DNA from: Ceratothoa steindachneri | Lineage: Eukaryota > Arthropoda > Malacostraca > Isopoda > Cymothoidae | DNA length: 64,000 bases | Direction of reading: 5' to 3' | NCBI GenBank assembly: GCA_963969495.1 | Contig: OZ018333.1 | Span: 93,321,207 to 93,385,206, forward strand | Part shown: one piece after another, positions 63,089 through 64,000 of the stretch | How positions within the stretch are numbered: the first letter of the stretch is position 1 | How the letters are laid out: each line of letters opens with the position of its first letter | The notes under the pieces: model-generated | Told to the model about the DNA's origin: nothing | Database searches by the model: none | The model's input: the letters and a program-made list of their open reading frames with translations, nothing else | Position numbers and translations under genes: made by a program

Positions 63089-63090
<2 letters not shown>
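61170..63090. other. AT-rich non-coding stretch with a tandem duplication
   Basis: No gene seen. At 61690-62056 two diverged tandem units of about 183 bp share CACAAATTAACTTTA-like, TATAGTCATG.TGCTAAAA and AAATTTGCAATAAAATGATA words. Confidence 0.6.
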
Positions 63091-63168
<78 letters not shown>

Positions 63169-63169
63169 G

Positions 63170-63240
63170 GGCAGTTTAATTGATATCAAAAGCGACTACT
63201 CGCTGCCTTAATAGGCAAGGTTCGAATCCCACCACAGCTC
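63170..63240 (+). repeat. tRNA-like B-box sequence
   Basis: GGTTCGAATCCCACC (63220-63234) is a good Pol III B-box; GGGCAGT (63168) and ACAGCTC (63235) could pair as a 7-bp stem with one mismatch and one wobble. D-arm and T-stem pairing are poor. Lies between two (TA)n tracts. Probably a SINE head or tRNA pseudogene. Confidence 0.35.
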
Positions 63241-63314
63241 GGATTTTTTCGAAGTAAGAAATAAACTGCTTCCGAAGAAAAATTATTCTGTTTTCTCTTT
63301 CCTGCGGTGAAGTT

Positions 63315-63394
<80 letters not shown>

Positions 63395-63397
<3 letters not shown>

Positions 63398-64000
63398 TAA
63401 GTAATAATAAAATTGTATGTTTATAGTTATGATAAACACGTGTTATTATCAAAGCTTTATTTATCACAGGTATATAATTATAAACTATGTTTTTCCTAGC
63501 ATAGATGATGATGTGTTTAGAAAGGCTGTATAAAATTTCACATGAGTAACTATTCCCCCCCATCCCCCTGAAGTGCGATTTCACACATTACGAACTGATT
63601 TGCACGATATAAGACCCATTTACAAGATGTTTTCTTCAATAAAAGTGTAGGCACGGTACACCAAGTTGGCGTTAAACAATAATTTAAGCATCCAGAAAAT
63701 ATTTCATTTAATTCACACTGATTATTTACTCTTGGAACATCTTATGCCCTACAGGAAATATTGTTTGCCTATCATCTTATCTTGTGGAATCTGGCTTTAG
63801 TCCTGTAACACAGGTGTTAACAAAAAATCACAATCAACTTGGTATAGCAAAAAGAGTTGATAGGTACTGCTCACATTGTAAGATTGAATGAGAGAATCAA
63901 AGACACCTAAAAAAATAGCACTTTAAAGTTTCATAGAATCTTAGAATGGGGAGGCTTCAAACCAAAATAACTCCATGAAAAGGGAATCCGAATAATGCGT
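63395..64000. other. No gene recognised
   Basis: AT-rich, without repeats shared with the rest of the window. Confidence 0.4.

Overview
This is eukaryotic nuclear DNA. The one host gene I can assemble is a spliced anion transporter on the minus strand. Its nine coding exons (27706 down to 2794) have canonical GT/AG borders and join in phase into 590 codons that read as an SLC26A11-type sulfate/anion exchanger, from the N-terminal cytoplasmic segment through the transmembrane domain to the STAS domain. The last few codons and the stop were not found. The exons are GC-rich and the introns are full of transposons and minisatellites. The mix of RNase H-bearing LINEs with CCHC ORF1 proteins, CR1-type LINEs, a Penelope-like element, Merlin, hAT, piggyBac-type and mariner/pogo-type elements, plus long (TA)n tracts, suggests an arthropod, probably a crustacean. 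That is inference; the species cannot be fixed from the window.

Layout. 1-2.8 kb: minisatellites and the 3' end of a LINE of family A. 2.8-8.0 kb: six 3' exons of the transporter (TM and STAS parts), with tandem arrays filling the introns. 8.1-19.2 kb: one 11.4-kb intron holding family A copies, a family B LINE split by a near-intact CR1-type reverse transcriptase on the plus strand, and a junction where the 5' half of family A is fused to the 3' half of family B. 19.4-25.5 kb: three exons separated by an internally deleted family A copy and a purine-rich repeat. 25.5-29.1 kb: first introns, a piggyBac-type MITE, a 29-bp minisatellite, the small N-terminal exon and a possible promoter-side CCAAT cluster.

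29.1-34.2 kb is the longest family A copy (ORF1 plus ORF2, decayed). 34.2-36.4 kb has a hAT-like element with expanded internal repeats and a second piggyBac-type MITE split by a 151-bp LINE stub with a target-site duplication. 37.1-38.1 kb is a decayed Merlin (IS1016/ISXO2-like) transposase. 38.4-45.8 kb is a nest: an old LINE (D) split by a CR1-like copy, by family A copies one inside the other, and by a CR1 tail. 45.8-48.1 kb has three MITEs with target-site duplications and a long inverted repeat. 48.1-54.4 kb is a nearly complete family C LINE bracketed by 60-bp inverted repeats. 54.4-57.2 kb has two Merlin-type non-autonomous elements, one keeping the 5' end of a transposase gene. 57.3-64 kb has SINE-like pieces, (TA)n tracts, a Penelope-like element with GIY-YIG domain, a hAT MITE with perfect 8-bp target-site duplication, and AT-rich DNA without recognisable genes.

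Except for the CR1-type ORF, every transposon protein seen is broken. The autonomous and non-autonomous pieces can nevertheless be paired: Merlin transposase with Merlin MITEs, and full family A with its solo 3' tails. I found no rRNA, no functional tRNA, no CRISPR array and no prokaryotic operon structure.
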